Counted from the first letter of the stretch, positions 1 through 6,215 are shown. The stretch: DNA of 7,109 nt from Scatosoma sp045632625 (GCA_045632625.1 JAZQWZ010000108.1:1-7109), one strand, 5' to 3'. Notes: generated from the sequence alone by a model not told the origin. A program made the numbers and translations.

Positions 1-189
1 TTTGTCGGCAAAAATCATTATTTGGTTTTGGAAGTGTACGACGAAAATGAAAATTTGCAGTTTATCTTGTCGCAAAACCAGCTTTCTAAGTGGATACTGC
101 TTGCCGACACACCTTACGCAACCTTACAATCGCTTTGGGAACAAATTCATGCTTCCACTGTCATTCTGGAATGTAGCATAGCGGAATGA
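1..189 (+). CDS. 3' end of an unrecognised protein-coding gene (partial)
   Basis: Frame 1 is open from the left edge for 62 codons and stops at TGA 187-189; the start lies outside the window. The peptide is mixed polar and hydrophobic, with stretches such as YLVLEVYDENENLQF and LADTPYATLQSLWEQIH, and looks like a folded soluble protein. It has no visible signal peptide, membrane segment or metal motif, and it ends in LECSIAE. I do not recognise the family. A stop-free run this short could arise by chance, but a hairpin that could act as its terminator starts 37 bases after the stop, which supports a real plus-strand gene ending here. It converges on clpX. Confidence 0.5.
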   Translation, partial: FVGKNHYLVLEVYDENENLQFILSQNQLSKWILLADTPYATLQSLWEQIHASTVILECSIAE

Positions 190-225
190 TAGAATTTTAA
201 AAATCTATACATTAAAAGCAATCCA

Positions 226-250
226 CCTTCTCCCACTGGAGAAGGCTTAT
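226..250 (+). terminator. Probable terminator hairpin of the upstream plus-strand gene
   Basis: CCTTCTCC (226-233) and GGAGAAGG (238-245) form a perfect 8-bp stem closed by the 4-base loop CACT. The following CTTATTGTTACTTTT is T-rich but interrupted, so termination may be weak or assisted. It lies 37 bases after the TGA of the partial gene at 1-189. A dispersed intergenic repeat is an alternative reading, because compact symmetric stems of this kind can be multicopy. Confidence 0.5.
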
Positions 251-263
251 TGTTACTTTTCAT

Positions 264-313
264 AAAAACACCCCACCCATGTACGCAATCATTTGCAACA
301 GGGTGGGGTTTTT
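264..313 (-). terminator. Rho-independent terminator of clpX, probably bidirectional
   Basis: ACCCCACCC (270-278) pairs perfectly with GGGTGGGGT (301-309). Read on the minus strand, the stem is followed by TGTTTTTA, 27 bases after the clpX stop, so it should end the tig-clpP-clpX transcript. Read on the plus strand it is followed by TTTTT (309-313), so it can also stop transcription coming from the left. The 22-base loop contains a second small stem, GCAA/TTGC (285-288 with 293-296), which would stack above the main stem. Confidence 0.85.
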
Positions 314-340
314 ATGGGTATCTTACCGCTATATAAGCCG

Positions 341-1579
341 TTACGCGGTTTGTTTGTAAACGAGCTTGGGTGCTTTACCTTCCGTCAAGCACTCTTTGGT
401 GACAACAACTTCTTCCACGTTCGTTTCCGACGGAATTTTATACATCACGTCCGTCATCACACTTTCGATAATCGTTCTCAGCCCGCGCGCGCCCGTTTTT
501 AAACGGATTGCCGTTTGCGCAATTTCACGCACTGCGTCGTCTTCTACCGTCAGTTTCACGCCGTCGTAGCCAACAAGTTTTTGGTATTGCTTGATAATCG
601 CGTTTTTCGGTTCGGTCAAAATTTTCACAAGCGCGTCTTCGCCCAACGGGTCTAAATTTACCACGATGGGAAGTCTGCCCACAAATTCGGGGATAAGCCC
701 AAACTTGGTCAAATCCTGCGGTTTCACGTCGTCCAAAACCGAATAATCGGCTTCGTTTGCGCCAAGGCGCACTTTACCGCCAAAGCCGAGCGTGGTATCG
801 TCCTTTCTTGACGAAACAATTTTGTCTAGCCCAACGAACGCACCGCCGCAAATAAACAAAATGTTGGTGGTGTCCAAACGCAAGCATTCTTGGTTGGGGT
901 GCTTTCTGCCGCCTTGCGGTGGTACGTTTGCCGTAGTGCTTTCGATAATTTTCAAAAGCGCCTGTTGCACGCCTTCGCCCGAAACGTCACGCGTGATGGA
1001 TACGTTTTCGCTCTTTCTGGAAATTTTATCAATTTCGTCGATATAGATAATGCCGCGTTGCGCGCGTTCAATATCATAATCGGCGTTTTGAATAAGCTTT
1101 AACAAAATATTTTCCACGTCCTCGCCCACGTAACCCGCTTCCGTCAAGGTGGTAGCGTCACTGGTGGCAAACGGCACGTTCAAAATTTTAGCAAGCGTAC
1201 GCGCAAGTAACGTTTTACCGCTGCCTGTAGGTCCAAGCAATAACACGTTGCTTTTTTCAATCTCTACGCCATCGTCCGTTTTTTTGTTTTGCATCGCCGC
1301 GTTAATACGCTTATAATGGTTATACACCGCCACGGAAAGCACGCGTTTCGCCTTGTCTTGCCCAACGATATACTGGTCAAGCTCCGCTTTAATTTCCGCG
1401 GGTTTTTTCAAAGGAACTTCCCCTTGCGGTTTATCGTCCGTTTCCCATTCGTCCACCATGGACTTGCAAATTTCTACGCATTCGTCGCAAATACACGCGC
1501 CGTCGGGGCCGGTGATTAAGCGACGGGTTTCTTCCTTGGGTTTACCGCAAAAAGAACAATGTTGGTTTTTGTTGTTCAT
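341..1579 (-). CDS. clpX: ClpX, ATP-dependent unfoldase subunit of the ClpXP protease
   Basis: ClpX is a cytosolic AAA+ hexamer that recognises tagged or misfolded proteins, unfolds them with ATP and threads them into ClpP. The product is 412 residues, the usual length for the family. An N-terminal zinc-binding domain shows CxxC at 8/11 and 31/34. Walker A GPTGSGKT is at 116-123, pore loop GYVGED at 149-154, Walker B IIYIDEID at 177-184, pore-2 RKH at 225-227, the ClpP-docking LGF loop at 264-266, the arginine finger GR at 301-302 and sensor 2 GARGLR at 363-368. The frame stays open upstream as far as 1690, but that extension overlaps clpP and reads like translated spacer. ATG 1579 follows AGGAGA (1589-1584) and directly begins the zinc finger. 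The gene is last in tig-clpP-clpX. The zinc finger carries one extra residue and an extra Cys (C29) compared with the usual GPxxYICDEC. Identification is very secure. Confidence 0.98.
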   Translation of the reverse strand: MNNKNQHCSFCGKPKEETRRLITGPDGACICDECVEICKSMVDEWETDDKPQGEVPLKKPAEIKAELDQYIVGQDKAKRVLSVAVYNHYKRINAAMQNKKTDDGVEIEKSNVLLLGPTGSGKTLLARTLAKILNVPFATSDATTLTEAGYVGEDVENILLKLIQNADYDIERAQRGIIYIDEIDKISRKSENVSITRDVSGEGVQQALLKIIESTTANVPPQGGRKHPNQECLRLDTTNILFICGGAFVGLDKIVSSRKDDTTLGFGGKVRLGANEADYSVLDDVKPQDLTKFGLIPEFVGRLPIVVNLDPLGEDALVKILTEPKNAIIKQYQKLVGYDGVKLTVEDDAVREIAQTAIRLKTGARGLRTIIESVMTDVMYKIPSETNVEEVVVTKECLTEGKAPKLVYKQTA

Positions 1580-1583
1580 ACAT

Positions 1584-1589
1584 TCTCCT
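1584..1589 (-). promoter_or_regulatory. Shine-Dalgarno of clpX, decides its start
   Basis: Minus-strand AGGAGA lies 4 bases before ATG 1579. It separates the true start from the in-frame upstream ATG at 1690, which falls inside clpP. It sits only 6 bases downstream of the inter-cistronic hairpin, so folding there could affect ribosome access. Confidence 0.85.
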
Positions 1590-1595
1590 AAACAA

Positions 1596-1630
1596 TACCG
1601 CGCAAAACCGATAGGGGTTTTGCGCGTGTA
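1596..1630 (-). other. Strong inter-cistronic hairpin between clpP and clpX
   Basis: Plus-strand CGCGCAAAACC (1599-1609) is perfectly complementary to GGTTTTGCGCG (1616-1626), an 11-bp stem with a 6-base loop. TAC (1596-1598) and GTA (1628-1630) add three pairs past a single bulged base. In the transcript it begins 34 bases after the clpP stop and ends a few bases before the clpX ribosome binding site. No clean T-run follows (TTGTTTAGG), so it is not a good intrinsic terminator. RNA processing, 3'-end protection of clpP mRNA or partial attenuation are the likely roles, all inferred. Confidence 0.75.
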
Positions 1631-1664
1631 CGTAATACTAAATAAACAAAAGCGATAGGAGTGC

Positions 1665-2258
1665 TTATCTTCTAACGAACACTCTGTCAATCAAGCCGTA
1701 CGCTCTCGCTTCGTCCGCGGACATATAATTATCTCTATCCGTGTCGCGTTCGATTGCCGCCAAATCTCTGCCCGTGTTTTCCGATAAAATACGGTTGAGT
1801 TTGGCTTTCGTGCGCAAAATGTGTTCCGCTTGAATTTTAATATCGCTTGCCTGCCCTTGCGCGCCGCCGAGCGGTTGATGGATCATAATTTCCGAATTCG
1901 GTAAAGCATAACGCTTACCTTTCGCGCCGCTGGATAAAAGGAACGCGCCCATGCTCGCCGCCAAACCGATACAAATGGTGGATACGTCGCACTTGATATA
2001 ATTCATAGTGTCGTAAATCGCCATACCCGCTGAAACGGAGCCGCCGGGGGAATTGATGTAGAGAGAAATATCTTTCGTAGGGTCCTTGCCTTCCAAATAA
2101 ATAAGTTGGGCAACGACAGTGTTTGCTACGGCGTCGTTGATTTCACCGCTCAAAAAGATAATTCTATCGTCCAAAAGACGGGAATATAAATCGTAGGTGC
2201 GCTCGCCTGAGGACGTGCGTTCCACAACGTAGGGCACTAAAACGTTTTTCGTTTCCAT
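1665..2258 (-). CDS. clpP: ClpP, ATP-dependent Clp protease proteolytic subunit
   Basis: ClpP is a serine peptidase that forms a tetradecameric barrel in the cytosol and degrades polypeptides fed in by ClpX or ClpC-type ATPases. The product is 197 residues, typical for the family. The Ser-His-Asp triad is visible as S102 in GLAASMGA, H127 in IMIHQP and D176 in DTDRDNYMS. The conserved INSPGGSV oxyanion-loop segment (68-75) and the VVERTSSGERTYDLYSRLL axial-loop region (11-29) are present. ATG 2258 is preceded by AAGGA with a 6-base spacer. It starts 24 bp after the tig stop and lies 85 bp before clpX, so tig, clpP and clpX are probably co-transcribed and give a balanced supply of chaperone and protease. 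I see no CtsR-type GGTCAAA repeat in front of it. Nothing is missing or truncated. Confidence 0.98.
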   Translation of the reverse strand: METKNVLVPYVVERTSSGERTYDLYSRLLDDRIIFLSGEINDAVANTVVAQLIYLEGKDPTKDISLYINSPGGSVSAGMAIYDTMNYIKCDVSTICIGLAASMGAFLLSSGAKGKRYALPNSEIMIHQPLGGAQGQASDIKIQAEHILRTKAKLNRILSENTGRDLAAIERDTDRDNYMSADEARAYGLIDRVFVRR

Positions 2259-2282
2259 ATATTTTCCTTATTTACGCGAAGA

Positions 2283-3581
2283 TTAGTCTTCTACGTACAT
2301 TTCGTTGTTTTCTTTCAAGAGTTTGAAAAGCTTGGTGATGATGATGTCGCTGGAAATATAGTCGAATTGACGGGGATCCATACCTTTCTTGTATTCTTCC
2401 ACGTCCTTGCCAACGTCAGCGGCTTGTTCAGCAACGCGCGCTTCCACTTCTTCGTCCGTAGCTTCGATTTTTTCGTCCTTGATAAGTTGCGAAATAATTA
2501 ATTGATTGAGAACGTTCTTGTTTGCTTGTTCTTCATAATTCTTTCTAAAATCTTCTTTCGTCACTTTCAAGAAGTCAAGGTAATCTTGTAATTTCAAGCC
2601 TTGATACAAAAGTTGATATTCAAATTTTTGAACGAGACCGTCAATTTCTCTTTCAATCATTGCTTGGGGAATTTCTACTTCCGCATTTGCCGCGATTGCG
2701 TTCAAAATGCTGTTTTCCGTATCGTCGTTTGCGCGTCTGTCCGCTTGCTTTTGCAATCTTTCTTTCGCTTTCGCCTTGTATTCTTCCACCGTTGCGCTGC
2801 CCGTTGCGTCTTTGATGAATTCATCGTTGAGTTCGGGAAGTTCTTTACCCGTAAGCGCATTGAGCTTCACTGCGAATACTGCGGGTTTGCCTTTCAAGTT
2901 TTCCGCTTGATATTCTTCGGGGAACGTAACGTTCACGTCCTTGCTTTCGCCAACGTTCATGCCAACCACTTGATCTTCAAAGCCGGGGATAAATTGACCG
3001 CTGCCAAGCGTCAAATCAAAGCCTTCCGCTTCGCCGCCTTCAAACTTCACGCCGTCAACCGTACCAACGAAGTCGATATTCGCGATGTCGCCGTTTTGAG
3101 CCGCTCTATCGGTAACGGGCACTTTGCGTGCGTTTCTTTCAAGCAAACGGGTTACTTCCGCGTCCACTTCTTCGTCCTTAACAGTATACGCAAATTGTTT
3201 GATTTTCATACCCTTATACGCGGAAATTTTTACCTCGGGTTTTACAGGAACAACGGCAACGAGCGTTACGCCTTCGTCCGAGAAATCTTCCACGGAAACG
3301 TCGGGATCACCGACAACCGTAAATTTCTTTGCGTTCTTTTCCAAAACGTTAGAATAGTTTTCCGAGAACAACAAATTGAGCGCGTCTTCATAGAACACGC
3401 CTTTACCGTATACGTTTTCGATAACGTTCTTGGGCGCTTTGCCTTTTCTGAACCCGTTGATGGCAAATTTGCCGCGCGCGCTCAAATACGCTTTGTTTTG
3501 TGCTGCTTTCCATTCTTCCCCATCAAATTTGAGGGTGATTTTGACAGTGCTTTTTTCAGCTGCCTTAGTGGTGTATTTCAT
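2283..3581 (-). CDS. tig: Trigger factor, ribosome-associated chaperone and prolyl isomerase
   Basis: Trigger factor docks beside the ribosome exit tunnel, shields emerging chains and carries a peptidyl-prolyl isomerase domain. The product is 432 residues, typical for the family. The N-terminal ribosome-binding domain contains the signature GFRKGKAP at 43-50, with the ribosome-contacting FRK at 44-46. An FKBP-like PPIase domain spans about 155-245, including GDIANIDFVGTVDG and FIPGFEDQVVGM. A long helical C-terminal chaperone domain runs from about 250 to 415 and ends in an acidic tail (MYVED). ATG 3581 follows AGGAG with a 10-base gap; another ATG at 3600 is out of frame. It is the first gene of the three-gene unit and is divergent from rqcH. 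Pairing tig with clpPX is common in bacteria. Identification is secure. Confidence 0.97.
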   Translation of the reverse strand: MKYTTKAAEKSTVKITLKFDGEEWKAAQNKAYLSARGKFAINGFRKGKAPKNVIENVYGKGVFYEDALNLLFSENYSNVLEKNAKKFTVVGDPDVSVEDFSDEGVTLVAVVPVKPEVKISAYKGMKIKQFAYTVKDEEVDAEVTRLLERNARKVPVTDRAAQNGDIANIDFVGTVDGVKFEGGEAEGFDLTLGSGQFIPGFEDQVVGMNVGESKDVNVTFPEEYQAENLKGKPAVFAVKLNALTGKELPELNDEFIKDATGSATVEEYKAKAKERLQKQADRRANDDTENSILNAIAANAEVEIPQAMIEREIDGLVQKFEYQLLYQGLKLQDYLDFLKVTKEDFRKNYEEQANKNVLNQLIISQLIKDEKIEATDEEVEARVAEQAADVGKDVEEYKKGMDPRQFDYISSDIIITKLFKLLKENNEMYVED

Positions 3582-3621
3582 ACCTGCTTTTCTCCTGCAT
3601 TTTTATTTTTTATTTTCAGTT

Positions 3622-3650
3622 GCGTAAAAAACTATGTTTTTTGCCTACGC
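3622..3650 (-). other. Predicted 5'-terminal leader hairpin of the tig operon mRNA
   Basis: In the minus-strand transcript GCGT (3650-3647) and AAAAAA (3642-3637) pair with TTTTTT (3631-3626) and ACGC (3625-3622), leaving a 4-base bulge AGGC and a 5-base loop. If transcription starts near 3651, as the extended -10 suggests, the stem would begin at the second nucleotide of the mRNA. Such 5'-terminal stems are known to protect some bacterial mRNAs from decay. The role here is inferred and half the stem is A-U. Confidence 0.45.
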
Positions 3651-3657
3651 TCCATAC

Positions 3658-3686
3658 ATTTTAACACATTTATCAAAGAAAATAAA
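3658..3686 (-). promoter_or_regulatory. Probable sigma-A promoter of tig-clpP-clpX with extended -10
   Basis: On the minus strand TAAAAT (3663-3658), a 5/6 match to TATAAT, is preceded by TGT (3666-3664), giving a TGn extended -10. A weak -35, TTTATT (3686-3681), lies 17 bp upstream. The start would be near 3651, leaving a leader of about 70 bases. The -35 lies 9 bp from that of the divergent rqcH promoter. Confidence 0.5.
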
Positions 3687-3695
3687 GCGTTTTTG

Positions 3696-3724
3696 TTTAC
3701 AATTTTGTAATTTTACGCTATAAT
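3696..3724 (+). promoter_or_regulatory. Strong sigma-A-type promoter of rqcH
   Basis: TTTACA (3696-3701, 5/6 match to TTGACA) and a perfect TATAAT (3719-3724) are separated by exactly 17 bp. The predicted start is near 3731, giving a leader of about 34 bases ahead of the rqcH ATG. This is the best promoter in the window. Confidence 0.8.
3697..3710. promoter_or_regulatory. Candidate operator: inverted repeat over the rqcH -35
   Basis: TTACAA (3697-3702) and TTGTAA (3705-3710) form a 6-2-6 inverted repeat covering most of the rqcH -35 and the start of its spacer. It also lies just upstream of the tig -35. A protein bound here could block rqcH and touch both divergent promoters. AT-rich DNA gives such short repeats by chance, so this is tentative. 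Confidence 0.3.
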
Positions 3725-3743
3725 TTAAGAAAGAATTCTTAAA
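3724..3743. promoter_or_regulatory. Inverted repeat spanning the rqcH transcription start
   Basis: TTTAAGAA (3724-3731) and TTCTTAAA (3736-3743) make a perfect 8-bp inverted repeat around AGAA. The left arm begins at the last base of the -10 and ends near the predicted start, so most of it would not be in the mRNA. That makes a DNA-level operator more likely than an RNA hairpin. No known regulator is recognised. Confidence 0.35.
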
Positions 3744-3753
3744 ATAGCCCAAA

Positions 3754-3759
3754 AAGGAG
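3754..3759 (+). promoter_or_regulatory. Shine-Dalgarno of rqcH, decides its start
   Basis: AAGGAG is followed by the 5-base spacer TGCTT and ATG at 3765. A GTG at 3759 is in the same frame but overlaps this site, so it cannot be the start. Confidence 0.85.
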
Positions 3760-3764
3760 TGCTT

Positions 3765-5444
3765 ATGCCCCAAGACGCTTTCCATATCCGCCGACTTACG
3801 CAAGAATTAAACGCGATTTTGACGGGCGGTAAAATCAACCGCGTATCCCAAGTAAATAAGGACGAGCTGACCTTTATTATATACACCAAAAAAACGATTG
3901 TTAAACTGATTGTCAGCACAAACGCGACGTTTGCCCGCGTTTGTTTGGCACGCGAAGAAAAAGAACCCGCGGCGGTTGCGCCGAATTTTTGTATGCTGCT
4001 TAGAAAACATTTGCAGGGTGCGGAAATTTTGTCCGTAAAACAGCACGAGTTTGAACGCATCGTGGAAATTACGCTGCTTTGCACGGGCGACTTTTCGCAA
4101 AGCGTGCGCGTGCTCCGTTGCGAGATTATGGGCAAGTATTCCAACGTCATTTTAACGGAAAACGACGTGGTTTTGGGTGCATTGAAAACCACCGCTTTGG
4201 TGGACGATACACACCGCGTTTTGTTCGCGGGCGCGAAGTACGTTTACCCGGCTCCGCAGGACAAAATTTCGCCTTTCGACGGGGCAGGTATGCGACGAAT
4301 TGTTTCCGCTTTTGAGCAAATGCATCCCGAAGGTTGGGAAACGGAAGCGTTTGCGCGCTATATTTTTGAAAACGTTTCCGGCTTAGCGCTGTCCACCGCA
4401 AGGGAAATCGTGGCGCGCGCGGAAAAGGTGAAAATGCCCCTTTGGGCGTTCATCGACGAGTTTTGTCTACACGAGCCGACCAACGCTTGCGTGCAGTATG
4501 TAAACGGCGAACCTGCCGATTTTTTCGCATTCCCCGTGCAGGGCGGAAAGCAAATGGAAAGTTTACACCAAGCGGAAGACGAATATTATTATCATAAGGA
4601 ATATAAAAAACTTTTTGCCGAGCAAAAGAAAAAGCTGGAAAGCGGTGCGCGGGCGTTAAAGAAAAAATCCGCAAAGCGCTTGCAAGATATTTTGGAGCGT
4701 TTGCACGACGCGGAAAAAGCGGAAGACAACCGCATCAAGGGCGAACTTTTGACGGCAAATTTATACAAGATAGAACGCGGACAAAAATGCGTAGAGCTGG
4801 ATAACTGGTACGACGAACAAGGGGGAACAATAAAAATTACGCTTGATCCCTTGTTGTCCCCTGCCAAAAACGCGCAAAAATATTTTAAAACGTACAACAA
4901 ACAAAAACGCGCAAAAGAAATTTTATTGCCGATGCAACAAACGGAAGAACGCGAAATCGCCTATGCCGACAGCGTACTTTCCGCCATCGCCGTAGCCGAC
5001 GAAACCGCCGATTTAAAGGAAATTGAAAAAGAGCTTATCGACGCAGGACTGCTCCGCGCGCCCAAGCAAAAGATGGGAAAAAGAAAGGCGGAAGAAGAAG
5101 TTTCTTTCCGTCAATTTGAACATAACGGCATGAAAATTTTACTCGGTCGCAACAACGTGCAAAACGATAAGCTTTTACGCCTTGCAGGTCCTGACGATAT
5201 TTGGTTACACACGCAAAAATACCACTCTTCCCACGCGATTATTTTCACAGACGGCAGGCAGGTATGCGACGAAACGCTTGTTTTTGCCGCACAGGTGTGC
5301 GCGTATTATTCTTCGGGCAGAGACGCAGATAAAATCCCCGTCGATTATTGCAAGCGCAAATTTGTTAAAAAACCGCCCAAATCCCGCGCAGGTTTCGTTA
5401 TCTATACCGATTATAAAACCGTGCTTGTCAAACCTACTTTATAA
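3765..5444 (+). CDS. rqcH: RqcH (NFACT family), ribosome-associated quality-control factor
   Basis: RqcH binds 50S subunits that still carry peptidyl-tRNA and recruits tRNA-Ala to add C-terminal alanine tails, which mark the stalled chain for degradation. Older names for the family are fibronectin-binding protein A and YloA. The 559-residue product has the NFACT-N domain (about 1-165, with NFCMLLRKHLQGAEI and LRCEIMGKYSNVIL), a helix-hairpin-helix region (about 170-225), charged coiled coils (about 265-340 and 380-430) and the NFACT-R domain (about 445-559, with GRNNVQNDKL, DDIWLHTQKYHSSHAII and a C-terminal FVIYTDYKTVLVKP). At 97-98 it has Glu-Arg where the tRNA-binding Asp-Arg pair is usual. 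NFACT-R has YHSSH in place of the common PGSH. It has its own strong promoter, is divergent from tig-clpP-clpX and ends at a terminator. Family assignment is firm; tailing activity is inferred. Confidence 0.92.
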   Translation: MPQDAFHIRRLTQELNAILTGGKINRVSQVNKDELTFIIYTKKTIVKLIVSTNATFARVCLAREEKEPAAVAPNFCMLLRKHLQGAEILSVKQHEFERIVEITLLCTGDFSQSVRVLRCEIMGKYSNVILTENDVVLGALKTTALVDDTHRVLFAGAKYVYPAPQDKISPFDGAGMRRIVSAFEQMHPEGWETEAFARYIFENVSGLALSTAREIVARAEKVKMPLWAFIDEFCLHEPTNACVQYVNGEPADFFAFPVQGGKQMESLHQAEDEYYYHKEYKKLFAEQKKKLESGARALKKKSAKRLQDILERLHDAEKAEDNRIKGELLTANLYKIERGQKCVELDNWYDEQGGTIKITLDPLLSPAKNAQKYFKTYNKQKRAKEILLPMQQTEEREIAYADSVLSAIAVADETADLKEIEKELIDAGLLRAPKQKMGKRKAEEEVSFRQFEHNGMKILLGRNNVQNDKLLRLAGPDDIWLHTQKYHSSHAIIFTDGRQVCDETLVFAAQVCAYYSSGRDADKIPVDYCKRKFVKKPPKSRAGFVIYTDYKTVLVKPTL

Positions 5445-5445
5445 C

Positions 5446-5487
5446 AAAACTCCCCTTTGTTTTTTTACGACAAAGGGGGGTAGTTTT
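5446..5487. terminator. Bidirectional terminator between rqcH and the SSB-like gene
   Basis: CCCCTTTG (5452-5459) pairs with CAAAGGGG (5471-5478) around an 11-base loop. AAAACT (5446-5451) can also pair with AGTTTT (5482-5487) past a GGT bulge. The plus-strand exit is TAGTTTTAG and the minus-strand exit is AGTTTTGTTAT. It starts two bases after the rqcH stop and reaches the stop codon of the convergent gene, so it serves both. Confidence 0.8.
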
Positions 5488-6196
5488 AGTAGTCTGAAAT
5501 TGCCATATCCGATTGTAAATCGCGCTTGTTTTGCAAGGCGTATAAATCAAATTCGCTTTCAATATCGAAATCGTCGCCCGCGTCAAACGCTGCAAGCTTA
5601 GACACAGACACTTCGTAAGCAGTCATCGTTTTCATTTCCGTATCCGACAGGCGTTTTTGATATTCACGGCTTTGAATTCTGCCCGACACGGCAATTCTAT
5701 CTCCCACCGCTAAATTTTTGACAAAGCGCGCGTTGCGCCCCCAAGCGATACACGGGATATAATCGGATTTGTTATAGGCGCGGTTTACGGCAATCAGCAC
5801 GTCGGCAATTTCTCTATTAAAAGGCGTAGTGCGATAGACGGGCGGTTTGCAAATATAACCGCTTAAAAGAATGCTGTTGGGGTTTTTTTCAGGTAAATCG
5901 GATACAAGCTCTCTAACAAACACCGTAAGCATCAGCCGTGAGCGTCCGTTTTCGATTTTATTGTAGCTTCTAAACTGTCCAAGCGCGCAAATTTGCTTGC
6001 CCTTTGCCAGCATACCGTCTAAAATTAAGCGTTCGGAAATGGTGATGGGCAATACGTCCGCCTGTCCCGAAAGACGCATCACGCGCACGAAAAATTCGTA
6101 AAACCCTTCCCCGTACACTTCGTGGGAAAATACCGCGTCGCTGACGATTTCCCCCGCTACAAATACCTTGTTGTTCTTTTCTGTTACGTAGTTCAT
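5486..6196 (-). CDS. SSB-like protein with two tandem OB folds
   Basis: Probably a cytosolic single-stranded-nucleic-acid-binding protein; its role is not established from sequence. Its 236 residues contain two related halves. The first (about 9-98) has VFVAGEIVSD, a GEGFYEFFVRV strand, VLPITIS and LTVFVREL. The second (about 107-202) has ILLSGYICKPPVYRTTPFNR, ADVLIAVNRAYNKSDYIPC, IAWGRNARFVKNLAVGD and YEVSVSKL. The second half matches the bacterial SSB pattern, including IAWG and the VGDRIAVSGRIQSREY strand pair. An acidic linker (DAGDDFDIESEFD, 205-217) follows, but the canonical DDDIPF-type tip is absent; the protein ends DMAISDY. ATG 6196 follows GGAGGT with a 5-base spacer. It starts 19 bp after the deacetylase stop, so the two are probably co-transcribed. 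Similar proteins are annotated as SSB in Clostridia; it is unlikely to be the housekeeping SSB. Confidence 0.8.
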   Translation of the reverse strand: MNYVTEKNNKVFVAGEIVSDAVFSHEVYGEGFYEFFVRVMRLSGQADVLPITISERLILDGMLAKGKQICALGQFRSYNKIENGRSRLMLTVFVRELVSDLPEKNPNSILLSGYICKPPVYRTTPFNREIADVLIAVNRAYNKSDYIPCIAWGRNARFVKNLAVGDRIAVSGRIQSREYQKRLSDTEMKTMTAYEVSVSKLAAFDAGDDFDIESEFDLYALQNKRDLQSDMAISDY

Positions 6197-6215
6197 AAGT
6201 TACCTCCATTGTGTT

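Noticed and set aside
1657..1668. The 12-mer AGGAGTGCTTAT occurs here and again at the rqcH ribosome binding site (3757).
   Set aside because: About one shared 12-mer is expected by chance in 7 kb, and here it overlaps the clpP stop on the other strand. It also resembles one arm of CIRCE, but no second arm is present at either place.
1580..1690. In-frame N-terminal extension of ClpX starting at ATG 1690.
   Set aside because: It overlaps the clpP coding end, translates the hairpin spacer, and adds residues unlike any ClpX; ATG 1579 has its own AGGAGA and begins the zinc finger.
2601..3710. Long open frame on the plus strand opposite tig.
   Set aside because: It is antisense to an unmistakable trigger factor, is rich in Phe as expected for the complement of Lys/Glu-rich coding, and shows no family motif or ribosome binding site.
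3759..3761. GTG start for rqcH.
   Set aside because: It overlaps the Shine-Dalgarno that serves ATG 3765.
3582..3764. CtsR (GGTCAAA repeats) or CIRCE control of the tig-clp unit.
   Set aside because: Neither repeat is present in the divergent intergenic region.
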